DNA of 64,000 bases from G965233625 sp965233625 (GTDB taxonomy: Bacteria > Planctomycetota > Planctomycetia > Pirellulales > Pirellulaceae), in NCBI GenBank assembly GCA_965233625.1, contig OZ247499.1:3348001-3412000 (forward strand). Reading direction: 5' to 3'. The notes under the pieces are model-generated. The model saw nothing but the letters and a program-made list of their open reading frames with translations. It made no database searches and had not been told where the DNA came from. The translations under genes were made by a program, and so were the position numbers. Of the stretch, positions 1 through 8,397 are shown in pieces; position 1 is the stretch's first letter, and the number at the start of each line of letters is the position of its first letter.

Positions 1-2
1 CG

Positions 3-3000
3 AATTCTCCTTCGCGGCACGTTGTTTACATCGGCGATGGTGTCAGCAACGCCAACTGGCTGGCAACGGGTGAATTCGCTTCGCTGGTCAAGAACCTGAA
101 AGACAGCCGTGTCTCGTTCTCCAGCTACGCCATTGGCCCCCGCCGCGACATCCATCTGCTGGCCGCTGTGGCCAACCAGACCGGCGGCATGGTGTACGTA
201 GACTCGTCGGCCCCGCAGGCTTCTAAGCAAGCTGCCGCCGCGATGATCTCCGCCGTATACGGAACCGTCGCTTGGCCACAGTCAGCGACCTTCCCCGCAC
301 AGTTTGATGAAGTGCTGCCCGGCAACCTGCCGCCACTTCGCAGCGATCGCGACACCATTGTGATCGGCCGCCTGAAGAATGGCGCCCGCACTGCAATGCC
401 GGTCAAAGCAACCGCTGTTGCGGCTGGCAAGAACGTCAACCTGGAATGGCAGGTCAAAGCCGGTCCTTCCAACGAAGAATTCTCTTACCTGCCACAACTA
501 GTGGAAATGGTCCGCGACGACAACGGCCTGAGCCTGCCAACGCTGGGCTCGGCTGGTCTGCGTGAAGCCGGCCGCGCGATGGTGGCAGGCGCCCGCAATC
601 TGTCGAAGATCGGCCGTCAGGCACTGGCGACCGGCAATGCTGCTGACGCCAAGAAGCTGGCTGACGCCGCCCTTCGTAGCGATCCAAGCAACCCCAGCGC
701 TCTGGCGCTTCGCAACGCTGCCTCCCGCAAAGCTGCACCGGCTGCTGGTGGCGCTCCTGCCGCAGGCGGTGAAGGTCTGGAAGACGATCTGCGTCTGGTG
801 AATTTCCAGGACGGAGCACTGCTGCAAGAAGCTGTCGACGCTGGCGGTTTCCCACCGGCTGATAACGAGGAACTGTTCGGTGGCGGTGGTGACTTCATGG
901 ACTCCATCGAAGCCCAGCGTGCCGTCCTGGCCAACCAGATTCAGGCCCAGGCCGAAGATTCGCTGGCAGCCGCCCGCAAAGAAATGGTCGATAATCCCGC
1001 CGGCGCCAAGAAAGACCTGAAGGTTCTGCTGGAAGGTATCGAACGCAGCACCGACCTGCCTTCGGGCGTACGTCAGCAGCTGCGGCACAAGATTACGCAG
1101 GCCCTACGGCGTGCCCGTCGTGAAGAAGTGGAACAGGCTGAACGCCGCGCCCTGATTGAACAGAGCCGCGCCGAAGCACTCGACCGCCAGCGACTTGTCG
1201 AAGAGATGGACCGCAAGCGTAAGAAGATTACGCAGCTGATGTCGCGGTTCAACTCGCTGATGGAAGAAGGCCGTTACGAAGAAGCTGAAGTAAACGTCGC
1301 CGCTGAGGTGACGGAACTGGCTCCTTACGATCCGGTGCCGGAACTGGCCCGTTACTACGCTCGCTTCACCGGCAACGTCCGCAAGATCATGGCGCTCCGC
1401 GAACTTCGTCACAAGAAGTTTGTCGACACACTGTTCCTGGTCGAAGCGGCTCACGTACCATTCCCCGACGAACCGCCAATCGTCTACCCCGATGCGGAAC
1501 TTTGGGAAGAACTGACCCTGCGTCGTAAGAAATACGCTTCGATCGACCTCGCCCAGCGTGGATCGGCCGAAGAGAAAATCTTCCAGGCTCTGGACGACAA
1601 CACCACGCTGGAGTTTATCGAAACGCCGCTGGTCGACGTGATTGAGTACCTGGAAGACCTGCACAACATTCAGATCGAAATCGATCAGCCCGCCCTCGAC
1701 GGCGTGGGCATCGGTTCCGATACGCCTGTCACCCGTAACCTGAAAGGCATCTCGCTTCGCTCTGCATTGCGGCTGATGCTGAAGGAAATGGAGCTGACCT
1801 ACATTATCCGCGACGAAGTGTTGCAGATCACCACGCCCGAAGAAGCTGAAGGCCAGCTGGTCACCAAGGTATATCCTGTGGGCGACCTGGTGCTGCCAAT
1901 TAGCAATCAGGCTGGCGCCAACCCGTTCGCACTCGGTGGCGGCCTCGGCGGTCAGGGTGGCTTCGGCGGCGGTCTTGGTGGTGGCGGTCAGGGCGGCTTC
2001 GGCGGCGGCGGATTCGGCGGTAACGGCGGCTTCGGTGGCGGCGGCTTTGGTGGCGGTGGCTTCGGTGGTGGCGGTTTCGGTGGCGGCTTCATGCAAGTTA
2101 CCGAAGACCTGACCCTCACCCGCGATAAGCCTGCTGCCCCGGCAGTACAGCCCGGCAAGCCCGTTATCGAGCGTCACACGCCACGCGTCACGCGTCGTGC
2201 TGAAGCTCTGGAAGTTAAGCCCGAACCGGGTCAGACCGTCGCAGCAGCCTGGAAAGCTCTGTTCGCCAAAGGCAAACAGGATCCGGCTCGCGTCCGTCAG
2301 ACCGTGCGTGAACTGATGCATGGTGAGAAGTACGAAGAAGTCAGCGCCGTGATTCAAGGCGCCCTGGTCGCCGGTTATCCGCAGCCTTGGATGTACGAGG
2401 CTCTGGGCCTTGCCATGCAGGCCAGTGGACAGCCCAAAAGCGAAATCGAACGGGCGTTAATGTCAGCCGTAGACTTCAGCGACAACCCGGACGACATCAT
2501 GTTCGCCGCACTTTACATGTCGAACATCGGCCTTGATCAGCGTGCACTGAAACTGTTTCAAGAAGTCGCCTCGATGAATCCATCACGCCCTGAGCCGTAC
2601 ATTCAGGGCCTCGACGCTGCCAAGCGTCTGAACGATTCGCAAGGCAAAGAGTGGGCGTGCCTGGGCATCCTCAGCCGCGCCTGGCCGAAAGAACAGGCCA
2701 ACATTGAGCAGACCGCCGCACTAACGGTGGAAGCCATGGTGCTGGCCTATCAGAAGGAAGGCAACACTGCAGAAGCCAAGAAGCTGGCAGAACGCATCAG
2801 CATGGCCCGTCGTCGCGACGTGATTGTAAAGGTCACCTGGACGGGCGACGCCGACGTCGATGTGATTGTGGAAGAACCGGCAGGCACCGTCTGCTCGTTC
2901 CGCACGCCACGCACCATCTCTGGTGGTGTGCTGGTAAGCGACGCTTTCGCAGGCGAGAGCAAAGCCACCACCGCAGGTTCCTCCGAAACTTACATCTGCC

Positions 3001-3635
3001 CGCAAGGCTTCAGCGGTGAATACCGCGTACTGATCCGTCGCGCCTGGGGCGACGTGACTGCCGGCAAGATTCAGGTTGAAGTCACCACCCACGCCGGCAC
3101 CCAGGCGCAGTTCAAGCAGATGCAGTACCTGCCACTGGCAGACAAAGACGCTCTGGTCATCTTCGAACTGAAGGACGGCCGCCGTCAGGATTCGCTGGAC
3201 TCGCATCAGGTGCAGGCCATCGCCCAGAACCAGCAGAACATCAGCCGCGCTGTGCTGACGCAGCAGCTTGCTCTGGTCGAAAATTCACAGGCCACACGCT
3301 CGTACGCATCAGCCCAGTTGAAGGCCAAGAAAGATGGTCGCACTGGCGGTGGTGTCACTGGCAGCCGTGACCCACGCGGCCGTCGCGGACGCGATCGCGG
3401 TTTCCGCCCGGTTATTCAAACCTTCCCAGCAGGTACGAATATGACCACCACAGGCGTTGTCTCCGCAGATCGCCGCTACGTACGCATCACCTCAACGCCA
3501 CTCTTCTCCGGCATCGGCGACGTGTTCACCTTTAACTTCGCCACCGGTGACTCTGGCAACTCCAATGGCGGCGGCATCGGCACCGGCATCGGCGGCAACA
3601 ACAACAACAACAACAATAACAACAATAACAACTAG
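3..3635 (+). CDS. Large modular vWA/STN/TPR/YfaP-like protein, 5' end missing
   Basis: The frame is open to the left edge, so the N-terminus lies outside the window; 1210 residues are visible. Residues 1-90 look like the second half of a von Willebrand A domain (VVYIGDGVSNANWL near the start). Residues about 300-420 are charged and probably coiled coil. Residues about 530-620 resemble the short STN/secretin N-terminal domain (TTLEFIETPLVDVIEYLEDL). Residues 643-696 are almost pure Gly/Phe repeats, 740-930 look like TPR helices, and 938-1060 resemble a YfaP/DUF2135 beta domain (VKVTWTGDADVDVIVEEPAG). The tail is poly-Asn. Such mosaics are typical of planctomycete exported proteins; a role at the cell surface or in a secretion-like complex is inference. 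A GTG at 168 is only an internal codon. A terminator follows at 3665. Confidence 0.85.
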   Translation, partial: NSPSRHVVYIGDGVSNANWLATGEFASLVKNLKDSRVSFSSYAIGPRRDIHLLAAVANQTGGMVYVDSSAPQASKQAAAAMISAVYGTVAWPQSATFPAQFDEVLPGNLPPLRSDRDTIVIGRLKNGARTAMPVKATAVAAGKNVNLEWQVKAGPSNEEFSYLPQLVEMVRDDNGLSLPTLGSAGLREAGRAMVAGARNLSKIGRQALATGNAADAKKLADAALRSDPSNPSALALRNAASRKAAPAAGGAPAAGGEGLEDDLRLVNFQDGALLQEAVDAGGFPPADNEELFGGGGDFMDSIEAQRAVLANQIQAQAEDSLAAARKEMVDNPAGAKKDLKVLLEGIERSTDLPSGVRQQLRHKITQALRRARREEVEQAERRALIEQSRAEALDRQRLVEEMDRKRKKITQLMSRFNSLMEEGRYEEAEVNVAAEVTELAPYDPVPELARYYARFTGNVRKIMALRELRHKKFVDTLFLVEAAHVPFPDEPPIVYPDAELWEELTLRRKKYASIDLAQRGSAEEKIFQALDDNTTLEFIETPLVDVIEYLEDLHNIQIEIDQPALDGVGIGSDTPVTRNLKGISLRSALRLMLKEMELTYIIRDEVLQITTPEEAEGQLVTKVYPVGDLVLPISNQAGANPFALGGGLGGQGGFGGGLGGGGQGGFGGGGFGGNGGFGGGGFGGGGFGGGGFGGGFMQVTEDLTLTRDKPAAPAVQPGKPVIERHTPRVTRRAEALEVKPEPGQTVAAAWKALFAKGKQDPARVRQTVRELMHGEKYEEVSAVIQGALVAGYPQPWMYEALGLAMQASGQPKSEIERALMSAVDFSDNPDDIMFAALYMSNIGLDQRALKLFQEVASMNPSRPEPYIQGLDAAKRLNDSQGKEWACLGILSRAWPKEQANIEQTAALTVEAMVLAYQKEGNTAEAKKLAERISMARRRDVIVKVTWTGDADVDVIVEEPAGTVCSFRTPRTISGGVLVSDAFAGESKATTAGSSETYICPQGFSGEYRVLIRRAWGDVTAGKIQVEVTTHAGTQAQFKQMQYLPLADKDALVIFELKDGRRQDSLDSHQVQAIAQNQQNISRAVLTQQLALVENSQATRSYASAQLKAKKDGRTGGGVTGSRDPRGRRGRDRGFRPVIQTFPAGTNMTTTGVVSADRRYVRITSTPLFSGIGDVFTFNFATGDSGNSNGGGIGTGIGGNNNNNNNNNNNN
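1930..2095 (+). repeat. Gly-Phe rich coding repeat
   Basis: Degenerate repeats of GGC/GGT with TTC encode GGFGGGG-type units inside the large protein. The tract is probably a flexible or low-complexity linker separating the STN-like half from the TPR/YfaP-like half. It is in frame throughout. Confidence 0.8.
3594..3632 (+). repeat. AAC/AAT trinucleotide repeat encoding a poly-Asn tail
   Basis: About a dozen AAC codons with interspersed AAT run directly into the TAG stop at 3633-3635. Trinucleotide repeats of this kind can vary in copy number without shifting the frame. Confidence 0.85.
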
Positions 3636-3664
3636 CGACACGTTAGTTGATTGTTATTGCCTAC

Positions 3665-3696
3665 GCCCGGCTCCTCATCAGACGCCGGGCTTTTCT
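3665..3696 (+). terminator. Rho-independent terminator after the modular protein gene
   Basis: Arm GCCCGGC at 3665-3671 pairs with GCCGGGC at 3684-3690 across a 12-nt loop, followed by TTTTCT. It lies 30 bases after the stop codon of the upstream gene. Confidence 0.8.
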
Positions 3697-3710
3697 GTGC
3701 GCTGACGTTC

Positions 3711-4010
3711 TTATTCCTGGCGGTAGTTCATCATGCGATGAAGCCAGTTTCCGTGCCGGCAGTCTTCGTTGAACGCCGCCACGAGCGTTTCTTCGGTCTG
3801 GGTAGCCACGCTATCGCAGGTATCAGAAACAACGGCAGCATTCAGCCAGTTGCAGTAACCATTGTTAACGCAATACAGGTGCGATTCCTGGCGGTCCGAA
3901 TCAGCATCAGACAACGCAACAACTACCGGCGTCCGCGTCTGGTAGTTCTTCAACCCGTTGGGAAGGTATATCGTTCCATGCGGCGCGAAATCATAGATAT
4001 GCAGAAGCAC
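3711..4010 (-). CDS. Possible small hypothetical protein or gene fragment
   Basis: A 99-codon frame starting with GTG reads like protein (HIYDFAPHGTIYLPNG, four Cys) and fills most of the gap between the terminator at 3690 and comM. Upstream, a TGA stop sits only five codons before the GTG, and the intervening GNGN reads like a continuation, so it may be the remnant of a longer gene. I recognise no family. No clear ribosome binding site. The opposite strand also has an open frame, but with poorer composition. It could equally be non-coding. Confidence 0.35.
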   Translation of the reverse strand: MLLHIYDFAPHGTIYLPNGLKNYQTRTPVVVALSDADSDRQESHLYCVNNGYCNWLNAAVVSDTCDSVATQTEETLVAAFNEDCRHGNWLHRMMNYRQE

Positions 4011-4058
4011 GTTGCCGTTGCCTCAGAGTTAACGTCTCTCATGCCCCCCCCACAAAAC

Positions 4059-5597
4059 TCACGTCCACATCTGCCGGTCTAGCATGCGGTAGTTCACGGC
4101 TTCGCTGACGTGGTGGGCGGCGATGGTTGGGGCTTGTTCCAGATCGGCGATGGTGCGGCTGACGCGGAGGATCTTGTCGTGGGCGCGGGCGGACAGGCCG
4201 GTTTCGTTGATGGCTGCTTTGAGTAGCTCCATGCTGTCGGGCTGAAGTTTGCAGAACTCACGGATCTGCCGGGTATTCATCTGCGCGTTATAACGCGTGT
4301 TGCTGCCAGCGAAACGTTCTTCCTGAATGGCCCGCGCCACAATAACCTGCTCCCGCATTTCCGCGCTGCTGGTGCCCGTCGCCTGGCTGCTGAGTTCTTT
4401 GAACGGGACGGCAGGCACTTCAATATGCAGATCAATACGGTCCAGCAGCGGACCGCTGATCTTATTCATATAGCGTTCAATCTGCGGCACGGTGCAGTGA
4501 CAGTCACGACGTGGGTCGCTGCGGAAGCCGCACGGACACGGGTTCAACGCGGCAATCAGCATGAAGTCCGCCGGGAAGGTGCTTGAGTTCAGCGCCCGCG
4601 AGATCGTCACGATGCCATCTTCCAGTGGCTGCCGTAACACTTCCAAAGTCGTCCGGCTAAATTCTGGCAACTCATCCAGAAACAGCACCCCGTTGTGGCT
4701 CAGCGAAATCTCACCCGGCGTCGGTATTGAACCGCCACCCACCAGGCCCGCGTTACTGATCGTATGATGCGGCGCGCGGAAAGGCCGCTTGGCCAGCAAC
4801 GGCTGCCCGGCTTCAAGCCGCCCCATCGAGCTATAAATCCGCGTCGTCTCAATCGATTCGCCCGCCGTCAGCACCGGCAACACCGTCGGCGCCCGCTTCG
4901 CCAGCATCGTCTTACCACTGCCCGGTGGCCCTAGCATCAGTAAATTATGCGAACCACTGGCCGCAATCGTGATCGCGCGTTTGGCCATCTCCTGCCCGCG
5001 GACGTCGGCGTAATCGTCTTCGTAACGGGCGTACTCGTCGAACAGTTTTTCGATGCGTGACGGCTGCGGATCTATCTCCAATTCGCCCGCGAAGAAGGCC
5101 ACGGCCTGTGCCAGCGAATCGACCGCGATCACTTCCACATTCTCCACCACCGCCGCTTCCGCAGCCGAGGCCGAAGGCGTAACGATGCCCCGCAAACCTT
5201 CCTGCTGCGCCGCCCGCATCGCCATCGAAAGGGCGCCCTTAACCGGCCGGGTCAGCCCTTCAAGCGATAGCTCGCCCACCACCGCATAATCTTCAAACAG
5301 GTCCGACACAAGCTGCCCGCTTGCCGCCAGCAGCCCCAGCGTCATCGGCAGATCAAACGACGCAGCCTGTTTCGGCAGCTCCGCCGGCGCCAGGTTAATC
5401 ACCACCCGGTCTGAAGGACGCATGAAGCCGCTGTTCACCATCGCCCGTTCCACCCGGTGCGTGCTCTCCTTCACCGCCGCCTCTGGCAGCCCCACCAGAA
5501 TCGTCTTCGGCAACGCCCCCGGCGAGACATCCACCTCCACCTCAACGGGCAAAGCTTCAATACCAAGCAACGAAAATGTCTTCAATTTCGCAAGCAT
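4059..5597 (-). CDS. comM: ComM/YifB-family Mg-chelatase-like AAA+ ATPase
   Basis: This 512-residue protein has the full family layout. An N-terminal Lon-protease-like domain starts with MLAKLKTFSLLGIEA and LPKTILVGLPEAAVKES. A Mg-chelatase AAA+ domain carries Walker A GPPGSGKTMLAKR and Walker B GVLFLDELPEF, with the Cys-rich insert NPCPCGFRSDPRRDCHC. The C-terminal helical domain contains NETGLSARAHDKILRVSRTI. In proteobacteria ComM is a hexameric helicase that promotes branch migration during natural transformation; the role in planctomycetes is not established. Length is normal and the ATG at 5597 fits the family start. It stands alone on this strand, so no operon partner is evident. Confidence 0.95.
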   Translation of the reverse strand: MLAKLKTFSLLGIEALPVEVEVDVSPGALPKTILVGLPEAAVKESTHRVERAMVNSGFMRPSDRVVINLAPAELPKQAASFDLPMTLGLLAASGQLVSDLFEDYAVVGELSLEGLTRPVKGALSMAMRAAQQEGLRGIVTPSASAAEAAVVENVEVIAVDSLAQAVAFFAGELEIDPQPSRIEKLFDEYARYEDDYADVRGQEMAKRAITIAASGSHNLLMLGPPGSGKTMLAKRAPTVLPVLTAGESIETTRIYSSMGRLEAGQPLLAKRPFRAPHHTISNAGLVGGGSIPTPGEISLSHNGVLFLDELPEFSRTTLEVLRQPLEDGIVTISRALNSSTFPADFMLIAALNPCPCGFRSDPRRDCHCTVPQIERYMNKISGPLLDRIDLHIEVPAVPFKELSSQATGTSSAEMREQVIVARAIQEERFAGSNTRYNAQMNTRQIREFCKLQPDSMELLKAAINETGLSARAHDKILRVSRTIADLEQAPTIAAHHVSEAVNYRMLDRQMWT

Positions 5598-5689
5598 AAC
5601 CCGCCGCAGAAAAACGCCCGTAGATAAACAACTGCGCCATATTGTACGGCAGCCAGGTACAGCCCCGATAGGTACGAGGGGTTAACGCA

Positions 5690-5860
5690 TGTCGGGCTTC
5701 GTTAGCTCTGCCTGCCTACCTTAGTGGCAAGCGTAAACAACTAGACCGGGCAATGCATGCGAACTCATCAGCAATTTGTGAGGGAAAATTCAGCCAGTTG
5801 GACCTTTGCTAGGTCTTTCGACTACGACAGTGAAGGAAGAAGGCAGAGCCTGCCCTACGA
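5690..5860. repeat. Intergenic REP-like palindromic sequences left of the low-GC island
   Basis: The 292-base gap 5598-5889 holds no gene. Two short motifs with a shared look occur in it: an AGCTCTGCCTGCCTACC string near 5704-5720 and GAAGGCAGAGCCTGCCCTAC at 5839-5858. The latter resembles the GGAAGGCAT...TGCCCTACC core of the repeats at 18904 and 20514 read on the other strand. The relation is judged by eye only. Confidence 0.4.
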
Positions 5861-5889
5861 TTACTGAAACATCTTGAATGGTTGAAGAG

Positions 5890-6387
5890 TCAGTTACTTC
5901 CGGTTTTCGGTTGTGGAAGCAGGGCGTCGATGTCATCAAATTCAAAAGGTTCGAGGCCGAAGCCACTACACACAGGACACTCTTTTTCATAACGGCCATT
6001 CTTGCGGCCAGTGCCCTTGCACGGTCTGCACCTTGGCTGACCTACCCTTAGCGTGTAGATATGGCCTCGTCCATGACACTTATAACACGTTGATTCGTAG
6101 CAATTCCAGTTGTTACCGCTGCCTTTGCATGGCGGACATGTGATCTTGTTCGGAGTCCGTCCATGTGGCCATTCAAAAGGCGGCTCTGCTTGCTGTTGTG
6201 GCTCTGCCTGTTGCTGTTGTGCCTCTGCCTGCCGTTGTGGCTCTGTCTGCGTAAACGACAAGTACCATTGCCACAAAGTCAGCCTAAAATCTGGTAATAG
6301 CCAAGCAAAGACTGCAACTAACAAAGCAATCAGCCCAATAATCGAACTTGCAACGGTGGCAATTTCTGCGGCTTTTTCGTACATCAT
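5890..6387 (-). CDS. Membrane-anchored protein with DnaJ-type CxxCxGxG zinc finger
   Basis: The protein has 165 residues. Residues about 10-32 form one transmembrane helix (ASSIIGLIALLVAVFAWLLP). Residues about 50-70 are a Gln/Ala/Glu-rich linker. Residues about 85-145 hold four repeats, CPPCKGSG, CYKCHGRG, CRPCKGTG and CPVCSGFG, the exact spacing of the DnaJ cysteine-rich domain that binds two zinc ions. No J domain is present. DnaJ-type fingers bind unfolded proteins or act as redox sites; here the domain would sit beside the membrane. It follows the zincin gene at 6471-7328 by 83 bases on the same strand, so the two may be cotranscribed. The sequence is AT-richer than its neighbours. A second ATG at 6384 is an alternative start. 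Confidence 0.7.
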   Translation of the reverse strand: MMYEKAAEIATVASSIIGLIALLVAVFAWLLPDFRLTLWQWYLSFTQTEPQRQAEAQQQQAEPQQQAEPPFEWPHGRTPNKITCPPCKGSGNNWNCYESTCYKCHGRGHIYTLRVGQPRCRPCKGTGRKNGRYEKECPVCSGFGLEPFEFDDIDALLPQPKTGSN

Positions 6388-6470
6388 CTGACCGAAATTA
6401 GGTGACTGCTGAACTGATGTACGTTAATTTTACAACTTCTGGAGATTCACTCAAAAGCGGCAAATTTACT

Positions 6471-7328
6471 TCATTCTTTGCCTAGAATTCGTTGCCCTTG
6501 TGGACCAATCAGCTTTGCTTCTTCTTTTGTCGGTTCCACGTCAAACAGCAACGGTTGCCAGTCTACCATTTCGTAATCTGGCAACCGTTCAAATACAAGT
6601 GTTGAAACCTTCGCCTGATAACCACCCTTCGGAATGGCGTCACGCAAGCCTTCTCGCAAAGTTTCAAAAGTCATGACCATGTTCCACTGCGCTAGTTGTT
6701 CAAAGCAGTGCAAGTGTGCGTAAACTTCTGCTTCAATTACATCTAGACTTACATCGTCTTGATTGAAATTGATCCCTTCTTCCAAGTCGATTACATGACC
6801 TATCTCGTGGAACAGTGTTGCAAGTTTCAGGCTGTACTTCATGTCCTTGTTCAGTGTTTTTGTTGGCGGATTCTTGGCGACGGTGATAATGCTGCGTAGT
6901 TCACCGTCGCCATTCCTGAACGATGTCATCCCACCTTCTAGCGTGGCTTTACCTTTTCCGGCGAGCTTGCCATAGTCCGCAAATGAGTCATCTATTTTGT
7001 AGAAAATTTGGGTCAGATCGTTATAGCCGAGTGGCTGCCAGAAGTTCTCATCAGGGCTGTTGGCGCTAGTCTCATGAACGCCTAGCAATGTTGGATGTTC
7101 TTCGACAGCTTTATCAGCCACCTGTTTGAAGACGGATTCAAACGAATCGAGGTAGTAGTAGAAGGGGAGATCGTGGCCTCTGGCTCTTAGGATTTGCTTG
7201 ATGTACGGAGCCTTCTGTTTCCATTGCCTCATTTCTTCATTTTCGACCTGCCGCTTTACGCTTTCTCTACGACGCTGTGCATCTCGTGTTGCCTTTTTCC
7301 GTTTCTTTGCTGCTTTGTCTTTCGCCAT
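6471..7328 (-). CDS. Putative HExxH zinc metallopeptidase (zincin) of unknown family
   Basis: This is a 285-residue soluble protein. The first 30 residues are a Lys/Arg-rich stretch. A zincin motif HEIGH at residues 174-178, preceded by KLATLF, supplies two zinc-ligand histidines and the catalytic glutamate; E199, E201 or H205 in VIEAEVYAHLHCFE could be the third ligand. I recognise no named peptidase family; ImmA/IrrE-like and other short zincins are alternatives. There is no signal peptide. Base composition is clearly AT-richer than the flanking genes, which suggests transfer. The likely partner is the zinc-finger membrane protein just downstream. Confidence 0.65.
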   Translation of the reverse strand: MAKDKAAKKRKKATRDAQRRRESVKRQVENEEMRQWKQKAPYIKQILRARGHDLPFYYYLDSFESVFKQVADKAVEEHPTLLGVHETSANSPDENFWQPLGYNDLTQIFYKIDDSFADYGKLAGKGKATLEGGMTSFRNGDGELRSIITVAKNPPTKTLNKDMKYSLKLATLFHEIGHVIDLEEGINFNQDDVSLDVIEAEVYAHLHCFEQLAQWNMVMTFETLREGLRDAIPKGGYQAKVSTLVFERLPDYEMVDWQPLLFDVEPTKEEAKLIGPQGQRILGKE

Positions 7329-7430
7329 CGAAGCCAGCCCCGTATAAAGGTGAACAAATACCCACCAGTCTACGGATCTGAGGCTGTCAGGACAAGTGTT
7401 ACTAGCTTCAGGCTTGTGGCGGAAAGGGAC

Positions 7431-7446
7431 GCAGCTCGATAGCTGC
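7431..7446. repeat. Small inverted repeat at the right edge of the low-GC island
   Basis: GCAGCT at 7431-7436 and AGCTGC at 7441-7446 form a perfect 6-bp stem with a CGAT loop. It lies about 100 bases upstream of the zincin start, opposite the palindromic motif at 5839-5858, so the two bracket the island. Confidence 0.5.
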
Positions 7447-7540
7447 CTTACGTGGGTGCAGATGATTTCCCTACGATGCTCTGACCTTTTATAGTGCTGC
7501 TGTTACATCTACTGATTGGGTTCACCGCGGCGGGGCGACT

Positions 7541-8368
7541 ATGACGCAGACCAAGCTGTTGTGTAGAGAGTGCAAGCATCCTCTGAAACTTATTGAAGAC
7601 CCTTGGGGCAAACGTCTGAAGTGCGTGAAGTGTCGCGTTGAAACGGAACTGGATGACGAGCAGTTTGCTGCCGCGACGGAGGCGGTGACCCAGGCAGTTA
7701 AAAAGCGCGGCGGTGAGAACTCTGGCGTGCCGTGGGACCACCACGGGCTGATGGGATTTCTGCCGACGGTGCTGATGGTTCTCTTCAATCGCGAAACAGC
7801 ATTTTCAAAGATGCGGAAGTCAGGCGGCGTCTTCTCACCGTTCGCCTTCATGTTCACGGCGGGCGTGAGTTCCGCCGTCGCAGGGTTTATGATATCCGCG
7901 GCCCAGTTGCTGATTTTCGCACCGCAGGCCGCGACCTTGCAGCAGTTTCAGATCGAGGCGGGTTTCCGGATGCTTGGCCCCATCGTCTCCGCACTGGTTG
8001 TGATCGTGAACGCAGCGGTGCTTCACTTCCTGCTGGCCAACATGCAGAAACTAGCCTACGGCGCTCAGGCGACCATCCGTGCCTGCGCGCTGATGTACGG
8101 CTCGTTCGTGGTGGCGTTCATCCCGTTGCAACTGCTATCGCTGATTCCGGAGCCGCTGTTTGTGCTGCTAGTGGGTGGATGCACCGGGCTGATGGGCCTT
8201 TTCATTTTCGTTCTGATGACGGCGGACGCGGTTGCCATTGCCCAAAGGTGCAGTATGGGGAAAGTGGTCTTCGCCATGATCGGCGTCATCGCGCTGTACA
8301 GCCTGCCGTTTATCGGCCTCTATATGCTGCTAAAATCCAGCGGCGTTTTATCGCAATTCCTTATGTGA
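7541..8368 (+). CDS. Zinc-ribbon plus Yip1-like integral membrane protein
   Basis: This 275-residue protein starts with a zinc ribbon (C8xxC11 and C28xxC31: LLCRECKHPLKL and LKCVKC). The rest holds about five hydrophobic segments, for example GLMGFLPTVLMVLFN, MISAAQLLIFA, LVVIVNAAVLHFLLANM, GLMGLFIFVLMTADAV and MIGVIALYSLPFIGLYML. The layout resembles bacterial members of the Yip1/YIPF family, which are membrane proteins of unknown role. The frame starts with ATG and its 3' end converges on the gene at 8398 with 29 bases between. The assignment to Yip1 rests on topology and tone of sequence rather than on a catalytic motif. Confidence 0.7.
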   Translation: MTQTKLLCRECKHPLKLIEDPWGKRLKCVKCRVETELDDEQFAAATEAVTQAVKKRGGENSGVPWDHHGLMGFLPTVLMVLFNRETAFSKMRKSGGVFSPFAFMFTAGVSSAVAGFMISAAQLLIFAPQAATLQQFQIEAGFRMLGPIVSALVVIVNAAVLHFLLANMQKLAYGAQATIRACALMYGSFVVAFIPLQLLSLIPEPLFVLLVGGCTGLMGLFIFVLMTADAVAIAQRCSMGKVVFAMIGVIALYSLPFIGLYMLLKSSGVLSQFLM

Positions 8369-8397
8369 CACATTCAGGTCACAGAAGCACCGCGGCG

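Noticed and set aside
1930..2095. Regular short repeats considered as a CRISPR or tandem-repeat array
   Set aside because: They are in-frame Gly/Phe codons inside a coding region with no spacers. No CRISPR array or cas gene was seen in the window.
1104..2357. A 417-codon open frame on the minus strand within the large modular gene
   Set aside because: It is antisense to a clear protein with recognisable domains. Its Thr/Ala/Glu-only stretch is just the reverse of the Gly-rich tract.
3651..4082. A 143-codon plus-strand frame just after the modular protein gene
   Set aside because: It runs through the terminator hairpin and has no ribosome site; the minus-strand frame at 3711-4010 looks more protein-like, though that is also weak.
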